Source: Lamellibrachia columna (Eukaryota; Annelida; Polychaeta; Sabellida; Siboglinidae). Taken from it: a DNA stretch of 64,000 bases. Under the pieces are notes generated by a model. It was not told the origin of the DNA. It did not search any database and saw nothing but the letters and a program-made list of their open reading frames with translations. The stretch's first letter is position 1; every line of letters begins with the position of its first letter. The DNA lies in assembly GCA_963662155.1 (NCBI GenBank), contig OY759269.1:23242878-23306877 (forward strand), read 5' to 3'. Below are positions 1-43,400 of this stretch, piece by piece. Position numbers and translations under genes: made by a program.

Positions 1-46
1 CCATAGCCTCTCTAGTCTATGCCTATCTCTATGGCAAACAGTACCA

Positions 47-54
47 TGACGTCA
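47..54 (+). promoter_or_regulatory. Perfect CRE palindrome upstream of the nAChR-like gene
   Basis: TGACGTCA, the consensus for CREB/ATF factors, lies 123 bp before the start codon at 177. No TATA box is visible in the 176 bp available. Promoter function is an inference from sequence and position only. Confidence 0.45.
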
Positions 55-176
55 TTGTGTCTCGAGCTAAACTGCGTCATAATTGAAAGAATGTGGAGAA
101 GAACATAGATGCGTTAATTTGAAATACAATATTGTTGTATTGCCGAAAAAGAAATGTTGATGTCGTTGTGGTAAAT

Positions 177-30609
<30,433 letters not shown>

Positions 30610-30651
30610 ATTTCCTTATTTAAAGAAGGTAAAACGTCTGATCGTTGTTAT

Positions 30652-30657
30652 AATAAA
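30652..30657 (+). terminator. Polyadenylation signal of the nAChR-like gene
   Basis: AATAAA begins 43 bp after the stop codon. It implies a very short 3' UTR, ending just before the CATG/CATA microsatellite at 30684. Confidence 0.65.
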
Positions 30658-30683
30658 ATGATTCCATATAGTATAAACTATAT

Positions 30684-30850
30684 ATGTATGTATGCATGCA
30701 TGCATGCATGCATGCATGCATGCATGCATGCATGCATGCATACATACATACATACATACATACATACATACATACATACATACATACATACATACATACA
30801 TACATACATACATACATACATACATACATACATACATACATACATACATG
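30684..30850. repeat. (CATG)n to (CATA)n compound microsatellite
   Basis: About 13 CATG units (30692-30740) grade into about 27 CATA units. It lies just downstream of the poly(A) signal of the nAChR-like gene. Confidence 0.97.
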
Positions 30851-32600
30851 AACGACTATTTCTGGTGGTTCTTCTGACCCATCTTTTGGCAGATTTATAT
30901 ATTTCGTGTGATCTTTGCATAAATTGTCATAGTGTTAACACGGCCGTCTTTAGTTCACGGGAGATCATCAATGCAATAACCCCGTAAGTGTCATACAGTA
31001 AATGTTTGCCTTATCTTCGAAAATGGTCGCTAGGTGTCTCTACTTTATGCTGAATTTACTGGACGAGGGCACATACGCGCTTCAAACACAAAATACAGTA
31101 CCTTAAGCATAAAGTGGAGGACCTAGCTACAGTTGTAATGTGAGTCACACGTGTTGGCCATGTACTCATCGGGTAAATTTAATGATCATTAAAGTGTGGA
31201 CCACCCAGTGGTCAACATTATAATCTGTTTTATCGCATGATGGTTTCTTAAACATTACTGCTGTTCATATGCAATATATCTTTATGAAGGGTTGGCGGAT
31301 TAGACTATGTTTCCTGAAAAGCTCCACAAACACCACTCTAATAAATATATCAATTAAACAACGTGCAGAGCCAGCCACCCCCTGATCAATATGAAAGAAT
31401 TTGGTATTAAGGCACAGTCTCACTCGATTTCTGGTCATCAAAAAGAAAACTACCTTCTTCAAACTGAATGCGTTCCACACTCGGAACGCAAAGTCCAATA
31501 GGTTCAACGGCCAGAATGTTGTTCCAGTGGAAAGTGATTATGTTGCAATACCACTGCGGATGGCACAGGTCGTTGCTAGTGGAGGCAAAGTCAACATTGT
31601 CAACTTCCTTGGCAATAGTGAATGCAGCAAGACACACACAGTCATTGGAGCTATGATGTATGCAGTTACAAAGGACTGATTAAAAACCTGAAAGATGAGA
31701 CTAGTGTGAACAGTGTTCCTGATCGACGAAAAGAGTAGCGGATAGAAGCTAGGGGTGGTGGCTGCTTTGTACGCCAAAGACGACACATTTGGGGCAACTG
31801 CAATACGCAACCAGAACAATCTTATTAAAGACGTGCATGCTAATACGTATATCGTAAACTTCTGCTGTGACCCTATGACCAGTGCAATGCACTAAGCCTC
31901 ACGTCATCGTCACCTCAGCACAAGCATGGCCGGTCACGCCCAGCAAGGCTCTTCAGGGGTTCTTTTCTGTCTCGGCGAATACAACAATGACTTCTGAACT
32001 TTCTTTGTGAGACATGAAGTGCGGACACTCAACAGGAGGCTAACACCAGAATAATTATTCACTCTGTTTACAGTGCCCAGAATGCCAGAGATTCGCAAAG
32101 AAGCGCAGCTGTACGATGCGTACCATAACCTTTGTCAAAGGCAATATCAATTAATCAGATAGTGGCAACTATTACAAACTGACAGCACTTAGTTTCAATG
32201 TTTCAGTGCTGGATCCTGTCGATGATGCCGTTACCATAAGAAAAAATGTACAAAGCTTCATAAATTAGGACAGATATAGCGAATTTGATGTGTAATATTG
32301 TATTTTCTGCATCCATTAGTAGCTCCATGGAACAAAATTAAGTTTGATCCCTGTTATGTTGACGGGCGAGAGATGGTTGCTTGTTAACTACAAGCTATTT
32401 TCTGTGCCTTGTTAGTTTACTTATATCAAGCATGCAGTCATACTAGTAGAATTGAGTCTGCACGTCGTGAATATGTAAAAAACCGGCATGTGCTTTCCGG
32501 AGTGAAATCGAACATCTCGATGACGTAGTACACATTTCTACACACGTTGCACTTGCACGCACATGTTCGCATACGGAATCACCATATTAACTAGTGCAAA
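30851..32600. other. Intergenic stretch, no gene supported
   Basis: A frame at about 31560-31680 reads GGKVNIVNFLGNSECSKTHTVIG, vaguely like a kinesin P-loop region, but the GxxxxGK(T/S) motif is not intact and no neighbouring motor motifs follow. Other frames are short and featureless. Confidence 0.3.
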
Positions 32601-32607
32601 TATATGT

Positions 32608-32682
32608 ATGTCTCTCTGTCTGTCTGTCTGACTGCCTGCCTGCATGTATGTCTGTCTGTCTGCCTGTCTGTCTGTATGTATG
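32608..32682. repeat. Degenerate (GTCT)n microsatellite
   Basis: TCTCTGTCTGTCTGTCTGAC followed by TGCC/TGTC/TATG variants. Confidence 0.9.
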
Positions 32683-32723
32683 TTGTATAATATATTGTTT
32701 TTGTTTTCATTTGACTTTTTGCG

Positions 32724-32900
32724 CAGGGTTGGCATGTAACGAAGTGAAAGTACTTCGTTACAATACTTGAGTAGTTATTTCAGGTAACTGGCGTGTAACG
32801 AAGTAGAATTTTGACTAAATACTTTTACTTATAACGAAGTAGTTTTATCTAAAGTAACGCGACTTTTTACTCCGTTACTTTTATTTACTTCGCAATATAT
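32724..32900. mobile_element. Terminal segment of a hAT-like DNA transposon
   Basis: Begins CAGGGTTGGCATGTAACGAA and contains repeated GTAACGAAGTA / TACTTCGTTAC / AGTAACGCGAC motifs in both orientations. A CAGRGTTG-type start plus subterminal GTAACG repeats is characteristic of many hAT elements. No matching right end (CAACCCTG) is found nearby. The ~300 bp that follow could hold a decayed transposase start (a frame near 33135 reads KCHFEHTTLERHLKLL, faintly like a BED-finger C-H pattern), but this is not convincing. Confidence 0.5.
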
Positions 32901-33199
32901 TTTCGTGACATTTGTTTGCGAAACCGCTGCTGCCGGTGGCGCTCCACCGTCAACGACATTTCAAAAACTGTTCATAGTCGTCAGGCCAAAAGCTATTAGT
33001 ATCATTCAATCGCATGCCAGTTCGCGATCATATTTGCATGCATACCTCTCTTCGGGAAATCGACGCAACTACTGTTTTATATCTACGTCAATGAACGAAG
33101 TCTGCCAAATATTGGCGTAGGTCGTTGGCGTTGACATGAAATGTCACTTCGAGCACACAACGCTTGAACGCCATCTCAAACTATTAATCAGTAAGTTTC

Positions 33200-34140
33200 C
33201 ATTACGTATTATAAATATAAAAATTTGCAATTTCGACTATGTATTGATAATCCACATACACTGACGCAATTCTGATATTCGTGAGCGAACGCGCATCGTG
33301 GAGCAAGAACGAGAACCGATTTTCGTCCATTGGCATTGTCATCAACGGCTTTACCGGCTTACGTCAGCATTAAACAGCATTTTACTTTCACGAATAAAAT
33401 TAATATTGAGATGTTTAATACATTTATAATAGTTCTTACTCTACAGAACTAAACAGTAAAGAATTGATATTCTGCCATTTGGCAGCATCTTTTCCCAGCA
33501 ATGGCTTATTCAAGCTGACCCATAAATAATATCAAGGACAGGGACAGGGGCCCTGACAGGTCACTTTCAATTGCAATTAGCAACAGCATTCCTCTGTATG
33601 TATGTCTTCTGATCAATTCTAGCCCCAACTGGTACCAGGTAACCATCTCAGCTAGCTGCTAAAGCGTGTTGTTTCAATGTTTGTGTGAGTTGATAAGACA
33701 TGTCTGGGAAGACATGAGAAGGTGGGGGATCACAAGCCAGATGGCTTCATCAGCTAGGCATCAAATGTTTTTTTTTATTTTACTATATGCAGTGTAAGGT
33801 TTTATTAACTCTGACCAGTTTCCCTGAGAGGCTACTACTAGTACTGGACTGACCCTCTACCTACTCAGATAAAATCACACCTGCGTATACATATCATGTT
33901 GTACAATCTAGCTCCTAGCTTCCAGTGGAACAGATCGATAAAAGACAGATTGTGCCTCATCATTAATTAAGTTCTGTATTTAACTGAAATTATTTGATGT
34001 TGATAATGTAAGTTTCAAAGCATCCAAGTGAGCACCATGTTCAAGGGTGGCAGACCGATTGACCAGCTAAGGTTGTCTGGGAGCACATTAGTAGTGGATA
34101 AGTCTAGATGACGGAGCAAGGACGGGGACCACGAGTACAA
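33200..34140. other. Intergenic, nothing recognised
   Basis: No open frame, repeat or motif that I can support. Confidence 0.4.
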
Positions 34141-34149
34141 GTTACTTCC

Positions 34150-34500
34150 GTTTCCGGTTGCGCGCGCAACTTTGTGGGTAATAAAAGAGCGCCCCCTTAG
34201 CGACTATAGCAGTTCCCCTGGCGACTGTAGCGAACCCTAACCACAACTCTAACGCTCTGACGGCTGTATAACCTTAACTTTCTGTCGACTATCTAACCCT
34301 AACCCTAATCCGAACCCTATCCCTAACCACAACATCGGCGCTCCTTAGCGAATAAGGGACTGGTCAAGGAAGGGTCAAGGAGTCAAGACTTAGGATCAGA
34401 GGTCATCCACCTAAGTAAGGAGCGGCGCGCGGCGGCGGCGGTGGGGGCGGGGGCGGAGGCGGCGGCGGGTGGCATTCGTGAGTGAACAAGGATCAAAGGA
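34150..34500. repeat. CCCTAA / GGC-rich repeat, copy 1
   Basis: In order: GCGCCCCCTTAGCGACT, CCCTAACC-type telomere-like motifs (for example CTAACCCTAACCCTAATCCG at about 34292), GTCAAGGAGTCAAGACTTAGGATCAGAGGTCATC, then a (GGC)n/GGGGGC tract and GCATTCGTGA. The same order appears in copy 2. Confidence 0.85.
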
Positions 34501-34728
34501 CCTGTCAGCAGCATTAATTAACAGGGTCATTAACAGGGATCAAAGGGGCTAACGAGGAAACGAGAAACCAACACAACACGGTATCGTACGAGTGCGCACG
34601 TATTTGTTTTATTATACAAACATTTTAACATATGTTAAAATATATATTATAAGTAATTTTTTTAAAAAGTAAAAAATCACAGAATACAGTAATTATATAT
34701 GTAATTTTTAAAAACACAGCCTTCTGGG

Positions 34729-34960
34729 TAGCCTGAGCGCCCCCTGGCGGTTGTAGTTAACCCTAGCCGTCTGTCCGAACCCTAATCGTAACCCTAACCG
34801 TCTGTCGGCTGTGAACCATAATCCTAACCCTAACCGTCTGTCGTAGCAACGACTGAAGGACTGACGAAGGAGTGGTCAAGGAGTCTTGACGTAGGATCAG
34901 AGGTCATCATCGGATGTAAGGAGCGCGAGCGGCGGCGGCGGCGACGGCTGCATTCGTGAT
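34729..34960. repeat. CCCTAA / GGC-rich repeat, copy 2
   Basis: Same block order as copy 1 about 560 bp downstream: GCGCCCCCTGGCGGTTGTAG, CCCTAACC motifs alternating with GTCTGTCGGC, GGTCAAGGAGTC...GATCAGAGGTCATC, (GGC)n, GCATTCGTGA. Two copies with the same order imply a dispersed or tandem repeat family with telomere-like content. 34960-35690 has no other recognised feature. Confidence 0.85.
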
Positions 34961-35689
34961 ACAAGACTAAGGCATAGGCAGTATATACGGTTCAACTTAA
35001 GACGACATACAATGAAAACTTTCCTATATAATGTGATGATGTTATATGTATTGTATAGCCTACATGTATGACTACATATTTCTCGCTTGGTGTATGGAAA
35101 TTCAACCGTTCAGTTATTATCTGCTAGCAGGGTGAAATGTAGTCATCTTTCTTTTGTTAGCGTAGTTAGAAACCAACACAACACCATAATGAATAACAGC
35201 ATAAGCAAATTGTGCGTATGTCCATGTGTGTGAATATCGAGAATACAATACTCTTGATCAAATTGTCATGGAAGTTCGTCAGTTAATATGAAACCATATC
35301 TCACGAAGCAGGCCCAGACACGTGCCGCAAGATAATTAGATTATCGACCGAAGGGCGGCGCGTGACATAACGGTCTAGCATACCACACGTGCGCTGTGCC
35401 GTCTGTCAACCCACCGGCAATGTGTTAAAGTAGGTCACAAGACGTATATGTAAGCGGTGTATTCATCATGTTTTTATTAGTATAATATGACAAAGCAACC
35501 TATCAATGACGCTAAGTCTAAAAGGTAAGTGAATATATATTACTATAAAGTGAACATACTGATAATATTGCTAATCGTAAAAGATAGACAAGTAAATTAC
35601 TTATAATATGCTAATTTTAAATTATAAGGCGATGACGGCACTATTAAAAATAAATAGAAGTCAACAGTTCTACGCGGACATGTTCGTGG

Positions 35690-35839
35690 TGGGGCGGTGG
35701 TGGTGGTGGTCTCAGCACACATTTCTATACTTTATGACACTGTCTCCAGCCTGCCTTCTCCAATTCCCCAATCTCAGCATACATTTATTTATTTTCTGAC
35801 ACTGTCCCCACCATGCCTTGCTGTTTCTCACCGTGTCAG

Positions 35840-35893
<54 letters not shown>

Positions 35894-36010
35894 TATGTAC
35901 TTTATAACACTCCAGCCTAAGTTGCTGTTTCTCACTGCCTCAGCATATATTTCTATAGTTTAAGACACTGTCTCTAGCCTGCCTTGGTAGGTCACTGTCG
36001 TGACATCAGA
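35690..36010. repeat. Degenerate ~80-95-bp repeat with an embedded (TA)n
   Basis: Copies marked by CTCAGCATA...TTCTATAGTTTAAGACACTG / TCTCCAGCCTGCCTT (about 35710, 35770, 35830, 35935). A TA tract lies at 35841-35897. Confidence 0.7.
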
Positions 36011-36299
36011 GCCCATAAACCTCATATATGTAGTCATCCTTTATATGTCGATCCTTCATAACAGTGCAATAACCTATACATATTTCATACACGTATATTT
36101 ATTGATTATATATTTAATAAAATTGTCCCTTAGAGCTTGTGGAACGAATACGGTGCATAGGAGGAACGTGTAGACATTACCGTCGCAGCACTCCTTTACA
36201 TATACACCACCACCACCACGCACACGCACAAACGCACGTATGCAAACACGCACGCACGGACGTGCGCACACACTAAGCGTGAAATATACATACTGAGAG

Positions 36300-37415
36300 A
36301 ACAGTTCCTACTTACAGCCACATCCTGGCTCCTTAAACAATGCCTCCGCCATACTGCCCTCTCTCTCTCCTACCTCCACCAATATCCTGACTACTTACTC
36401 ATAGCCTCTGCCATACAGTCCACTGTCTCTCCTAGTTCCAATCACATCCTGGCTCCTTACACACTGCCTCTGCCATACAGTCCTCCGTTTCTCCTACCTC
36501 CAGCCACATCCTGGGTCATTACAGACTACCTCCACCATACTGCCTCTGTCTCTCCTACCTCCAGCTATATCCTGGCTCATTAAACACTGCCTCCACCATC
36601 CTGTCCTCTGTCTCTCCTACCTGCAGCCACATCCAGGGTACTTACAAACTGTAAGTACCCTAGATGTGGCTGCCTCCGCCATAAAGTCCTCTGTCTCTCC
36701 TACCTCAAGCGCCATCCTGTCTCCATACACACTGCCTCCACCATACAGCCCTCTGTCTTTACTACCTCAAGCGCCATCCTGTCTCCATACACACTGCCTA
36801 CGCCATACAGCCCTCTGTCTCTCCTACCTCAAGCGCCATCCTGTCTCCATACACACTGCCTCCACCATACAGCCCTCTGTCTCTCCTACCTCAAGCGCCA
36901 TCCAGTCTCCATACACACTGCCTCCACCATACAGCCCTCTGTCTCTCCAACCTCAAGCACCATCCTATCTCCATACACACTGCCTATGCCATACAGCCCT
37001 CTGTCTCTCCTACCTCAAGCGCCATCCTATCTCCATACACACTGCCTATGCCATACAGCCCTCTGTCTCTCCTACCTCAAGTACCATCCTATCTCCATAA
37101 ACACTGCCTATGCCATACAGCCCTCTGTCTCTCCTACCTCCAGCCACATCCTGGCTCCTCAAACATTGCCCCCGCCATAGTGTCCTCTGTCTTTCCAATC
37201 TCCAGCCACATCCTGGCTACTTACACACTGCCTCCACCATACAGCCCTCCTTACACACTACCTCAATCATACATTCCTCTGTCTTTCCTATCTCCTGCCA
37301 CATCCTGATCCTTCCACACTGCCTCCTCCATACTGTCCTCTGTCTCTCCTACTTCCAGCCACATCCTGTATCTTTTCCCCCTCTGCCTTACTGTCCTATC
37401 TCTATCCTACTTTTG
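36300..37415. repeat. 62-bp minisatellite, about 18 copies
   Basis: The unit contains CCTCCACCATACAGCCCTCT, GTCTCTCCTACCTCAAGCGC and CATCCTGTCTCCATACACAC (62 bp in all). Copies are most regular at 36680-37130 and more divergent at both edges. The Ser/Pro/Leu/His frames are artefacts. The array passes directly into the 52-bp satellite. Confidence 0.95.
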
Positions 37416-40400
37416 TAGTCAGTGCTTTGACCACTGTGGATGGGAGTGTATGTGTCTCTGATGCAACATGTCAGTGCACTGACCATTGTGGATGGGTATG
37501 TCTGTGTCTCTGGTGGAACATGTCCGTGGTTTGATCACTGTGGATGGCTATGTCTCTGTCTGTGGTGAAACATGTCAGTGTTCTGACCATTGTGGATGGG
37601 TGTGTCAAACATGCAGTGCTCTGACCACAGTGGATGAGTGTGTCTGTGTCTCTGGTGGAACATGTCAGTGTTCTGACCACTATGGATGGGTGTGTCTGTG
37701 TCTGTGGTGCAACATGTCAGTGCTCTGACCAATGTGGATGGGTGTGTCTATGCCTCTGGTGGAACATGTCAGTGTTCTGACAACTGCGGATGGGTGTGTC
37801 TGGAACATGTCAGTTCTCTAACAATTGTGGATGGGTGTGCCAAACATGTCAGTGCTATGACCACTATGGATGGGTGTGGCTGTGTCCCTGGCAGAAAATG
37901 ACAGTGCTCTGACCACTGTGGATGGGTGTGTCTGTGTATCTGGTGGAACATGTCAGTGTTCTGATCACTGTGGACGGGTGTGTCTGTGTCTCTGGTACAA
38001 AATGTCAGTGCTCTGTTCAATGTGGATGGGTGTGTATGTGTCTCTGGTGGAACATGTCAGTGCTCTGACAACTGTTCATGGGTGTGTCAAACATGTCAGT
38101 CCTCTGATCTCTGTGGTTGGATGTGCTGTGTCTTTGGTGGAACATGTCAGATCTCTGACAATTGTGGAATGGGTGTGCCAAACATGTCAGTGTTCTGACA
38201 ACTATGGATGGGAGTGTCTCTGTCTCTGGCAGAACATGACAGTGCTCTGAACACTGTGGATTGGTGTGTCTGTGTCTCTGGTGGAACATGTCAGTGCTCT
38301 GACCACTGTCGTTGAGTGTGTCTGTGTCTCTGGAGCAACATGTCAGTGACCACTGTGGATGGGTGTGTATGTATCTCTGGTGGAATATGTCAGTGCCCTG
38401 ACCACTGTGGATGGGTGTGTCTGTTCCTCTGGTGCAACATGTCAGTGCTCTGATCACTGTCGAAGGGTGTATCAAACATGTCAGTGCTCTGACCACTGTG
38501 GATTGGTGTGTCTGTGTTTCTGGTTGAACATATCAGTATTCGGACCACTGTGGTTGGGTGTATCAAACATATCAGTGCTCTAACCACTGGGGATAGGTGT
38601 GTTTGTGTCTCTGTTGGAACAGGTCAGTGCTCTAATCACTGTGGATGGGTGTGTCTGTGTCTCAGGTGCAATATATCAGTGCTGTGACAACTGCATATTG
38701 GTGTATTAAATACGTCAGTGCTCTGACCTCTGTGGATGGGTGCATATGTGTCTCTGTTGGAACATGGCAGTGCTTTCATCACTGTGGATGGGTGTGTCTG
38801 TATCACTGGTGGAACATGTCATTGCTTTGACCACTGTGGATGTTTATGTCTGTGCCTATGATGGAACAGGTCAGAGCTGTGATCACTGTGGATGGGTGTT
38901 GCTGTGTCTCTGGTGCAACATGTCAATGCTCAGACCGCAGTGTATGGGTGTGTCTGTATCTCTGTTGGAATATGTCATTGCTCTGACCATGGTGGATAGG
39001 TGTGTCTGTGTCTCTGGTGGAATATGTCAGCACTGGGGTTAGGTATATCAAATATGTCTGTGCTCTAAACACTGTGGATGGGTGTGACGGTGCCTCTGGT
39101 GCAACATGTCAGTGCTCTGACCACAGTGGATGGGTGTATAAATGTCTCTGGTGGAACCTGTCATTGCTTTGATCACTGTTGTCCGGGGTGTGTCTTTATC
39201 TCTAGTGGAACAGGTCAGTGCTCTGATCACTGTGGATGGGTGTGTCTGTGTCTCTGGTGGAACATGTCAGTGCTCTGATCATTGTGGATGGGTGCGTCTG
39301 TGTCTCTGGTGCAAAATGTCAGTACTCTGACCACTGTGGTTGGGTGTATCAAACATGTCAGTGCTTCAAACACAATGGATGGGTGTATCTGTGTCTCTGG
39401 TGGAACTTGTCAGTGCTTTAATCACTGTGGTTGGGGAGTCTGTGTTTCTGGCGCAACTTGTTAGTGCTCTTACCACTGTCAGTGGGTGTGTCTGTGTCTC
39501 TGGTGCAAAATGTCAGTGCATTGACCACTGTGGATGGGTGTGTCTGTATTTCTAGTGGAATATGTCAGAGCTGTGACCACTGTGGATGGGTGTGTCTTTG
39601 TCTCTTGTGCAACATTTCAATGCTCTGACCACTGTGGATGGGTGTGTCTGTGTCTCTGGTGAAACATGTCATGGCTCTGACCATTGTTGATGGTTGTTTC
39701 AAACATGTCAGTACTCTGACCACTGTGGATGGGTGCATCTAGGTCTCTGGTGCAACATGTCAGTGCTCTGATCACTGTGGTTGGGTGTATCTGTATCTTT
39801 GGTGAAATATGTCAGTGCTCTGACCACAGTGTATGGGTGTGTTTGTGTCTCTGGTGCAAAATGTCAGAGCTCTGACTACTGTGGATGGGTGTGTCTGTGT
39901 GTCTGTTGGAACATGTAACTGCTCTGACCACTGTGGATGTTTGTGTCTCTGCCTATAGTGCAACAGGTCAGTGATTTGATCACTGTGGATGGGTGCGTCT
40001 GTGTCTCTGTTGGAACATGTAACTGCTCTGACCACTGTGGATGTTTGTGTCTCTGCCTATAGTGGAACAGGTCATTGCTTTGATCACTGTGGATGGGTGT
40101 GTCTAGGTCTCTGGTGCAACATGTAAGTGCTCTGACCACAGTGGATGGATGTATCTGTGTCTCTGGTGGAACCTGTCATTGCTTTGATCACTGTGGATGG
40201 GTGTGTCTAGGTCTCTGGTGCAACATATAAGTGCTCTGACCAGTCAATGCTTTCTTTAATCACTGTGGTTGGGGGGTGTCTGTGTTTCTGGTGCAACATA
40301 TTAGTGCTCTGACCACATTCGGTGGTTGTGTCTCTTGTGCAAAATGTCAGTGCACTGACCACTGTGGTTGAGTGGTCTGTATCTCTGGTGGAATATGTCA

Positions 40401-43400
40401 GTGCTCTCACCACTGTGGATTGGTTTCTGTGTCTCTTTTGCAACATGTTATTGCTCTGACAACTGTTAATGGGTGTTTCTGTGTCTCTAATGGAAAATGT
40501 CAGTGTTCTGACCACTGCAGATGTGTGTATCAAACATGTTAGTGTTCTGACCATTGTGGATGGGTGTGTCTGTGTCTGTGGTGCAACATATCAGTGCTCT
40601 GACCACTGCAGATTGGTGTATCAAATAGGTCAGTGTTCTGACCTCTGTGGATGGTTGTGTCTCTGTATCTGGTGCAACATGTCAATGCTCTGACCACTGC
40701 AGATTGATTGGTGTATCAAATATGTCAGTGCTCTGACCTCTGTGGATGGTTGTGTCTCTGTCTCTGGTGCAACATGTCAATGCTCTGACCGCTGTGGACG
40801 AGTGCATCTGCGTTTGTGGTGGAACACGTTTGTGCTCTGACCATTGTCGATGGGTGTTTCTATGTCTCTTGTGGAACGTGTAACTGTTCTGACCACTGTG
40901 GATGAGTGTATAAAACATGTCAGTGCTCCGACCACTGAGGATAGGGGTGATTGTTACCAGTTATCTGTACTCAGTGGATGGGTGCGTCTATATCTCTGGT
41001 GCAACCTGTCAATAATCTGACCACTGTGGATGAGTGCATCTGTGTTTCTGGTGGAACATGTCAGTGCTTTGATCACTGTGGATGGGTGTCTGTGTTTTTG
41101 GTGCTACATGTTAGTGTTCTTACCACTGTTGGTGGGTGTGTCTGTGTCTCTGGTGCAAAATGTCAGTGCACTGACCACTGTGGATGGGTGTGTCTGTATC
41201 TCTGGTGGAATATGTCAGTGCTCTGATCAATGTGGATAGGTGTGTCTCTAGTGCAACATGTTAGTGCTCTGACTACTGTCAATGGGTGTGTTTTTGTCTC
41301 AGGTGCAACGTGTCAGAGCTGTGACCACTGTGGTTGGGTGTATTGGTTTCTCTGGTCCAACATGTCACTGCTCTGACCACTGTGGATGTTTGTGTCAGTG
41401 CCTGTAGTGGAATAGATCAGTGCTGTGATCACTGTGGATAGATGTGTCTGTGTCTCTGGTGGAACAGGTCAGTGCTCTGATCACTGTGGATGGGGGTGTA
41501 TGTGTCTCTGGTGGAACATGTCAGTACACTGACCACCGTGGTTGGGTGTATCAAACTCTGACTCTGACTCTGACTACTGTCAATGGGTGTGTTTTTGTCT
41601 CAGGTGCAACGTGTCAGAGCTGTGACCACTGTGGTTGTGTGTATTGGTTTCTCTGTTCCAACATGTCACTGCTCTGACCACTGTAAGTGTTTGTGTCTGT
41701 GCCTGTAGTGGAACAGATAAGTGCTGTTATCACTGTAGATGGATGTGTCTGTGTCTCTGGTGGAACAGGTCAGTGCTCTAACCACTGTGGATGGGTGTGT
41801 GTGTGCCTCTGGTGCAACATGTCATTGCTGTTATCACTGTGGATGGTGTTTATGTGTCTCTGGTGCAACATGTCAGTGCTTTGACCACAGTGGATGGGTG
41901 TATCTGTGTCTCTGGTGGAACTTGTCAGTGTTTTAATCACTGTGGATGGGGGTGTCTGTGTTTTTGTTGCTATATATTAGTGCTCTTACCACTGTTGGTG
42001 GGTGTGTCTGTGTCTCTGGTGCAAAATGTCAGTGCACTGACCACTGTGGATGGGTGTGTCTGTATCTCTGGTGGAATATGTCAGCGCTCTGATCAATGTG
42101 GATAGGTGTGTCTATGTTTCTGGTTGAACATGCCAGTATTCTGACCACGGTGATTGGGTGTATCAAACATATCAGTGCTCTAACCACTGTGGATGGGTGT
42201 ATCTGTGTCTCTGTTGGAACACGTCAGTGCTCTGGTCACTGTGGATGGGTGGATCTGTGTCTCAGGTGCAACATATCAGTGCTGTGACCACTGCATGTTG
42301 GTGTATTAAATACGTCAGTGCTCTAACCGCTGTGGATGGGTGCATATGTGTCTCTGTTGTAACATGGCAGTGCTTTCATCACTGTGGATGGGTGTGTCTG
42401 TATCACTGGTGTAACATTTCAGTGTTCTAACAACTGTGGATGTGTGTCAAACATGTCAGGGCTCTGACCACTGTGGATTGGTGTGTCTGTGTCTTTAGTG
42501 GAACATGTCAGTGCTATGATCAATGTGGATGGGTGTGTCTGTGTTTGTGGTGCAACATGTCAGCGCTCTGACCATTGCGGATTGGTGTATAAAATATGTT
42601 AGTGCTGTGACCACTGCATATTGGTGTATTAAATACGTCAGTGCTCTAACCGCTGTGGATGGGTGCATATGTGTCTCTGTTGTAACATGGCAGTGCTTTC
42701 ATCACTGTGGATGGGTGTGTCTGTATCACTGGTGTAACATTTCAGTGTTCTAACAACTGTGGATGTGTGTCAAACATGTCAGGGCTCTGACCACTGTGGA
42801 TTGGTGTGCCTGTGTTTCTAGTGCAACATATCAATGCTCTGAGCACTGTGGATGAGTGCATCTGTGTTTCTGGTGCAACGTTTTGATCACAGTGGATGGG
42901 GGTGTCTGTGTCTCTGGTGCAAAATGTTAATGCTCTGACCACTGTCGATGGGTGTGTTTTTTCTCTGGTGCAACATGTCAGAGCTCGAACCACTGTGGAT
43001 GGGTATGTCTGTGTCTCTGGTGGAACATGTCACGGCTCTGACCACTGTGAATGTTTATGTCTGTGCCTATTGTGTAACCGGTCAGTGCTGTGATCAATGT
43101 GGATGGGTGTGTCTGTGTCTCTTGTGCAACATATCAATGCTCTGACCATTGTGGATTGGTGTATAAAACATATCAATGCTCCGACCATTCTGGATAGGGG
43201 TGTCTGTGTCTCTGCTGGAACATGTCAGTACTCTGACAACTGTGGTTGGGTGTATCAAACATGTCAGTGCTCTAACCACTGTGGATGGGGGTGTCTGTGT
43301 CTTTGTTGGAACATGTCAGTGCTCTGATCACTGTGGATGATTTTGTCTGTGTCTCTGGCGGAATATGTCAGTGCTCTGACCACTACGGATAGGTTTATCA

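Noticed and set aside
31560..31680. Kinesin-like P-loop (NSECSKTHTVIG)
   Set aside because: The GxxxxGK(T/S) motif is not intact and no other motor motifs flank it; likely chance or too decayed to support.
33120..33200. BED-type zinc-finger start after the hAT-like end
   Set aside because: Only one Cys and two His in loosely suitable spacing; not enough for a domain call.
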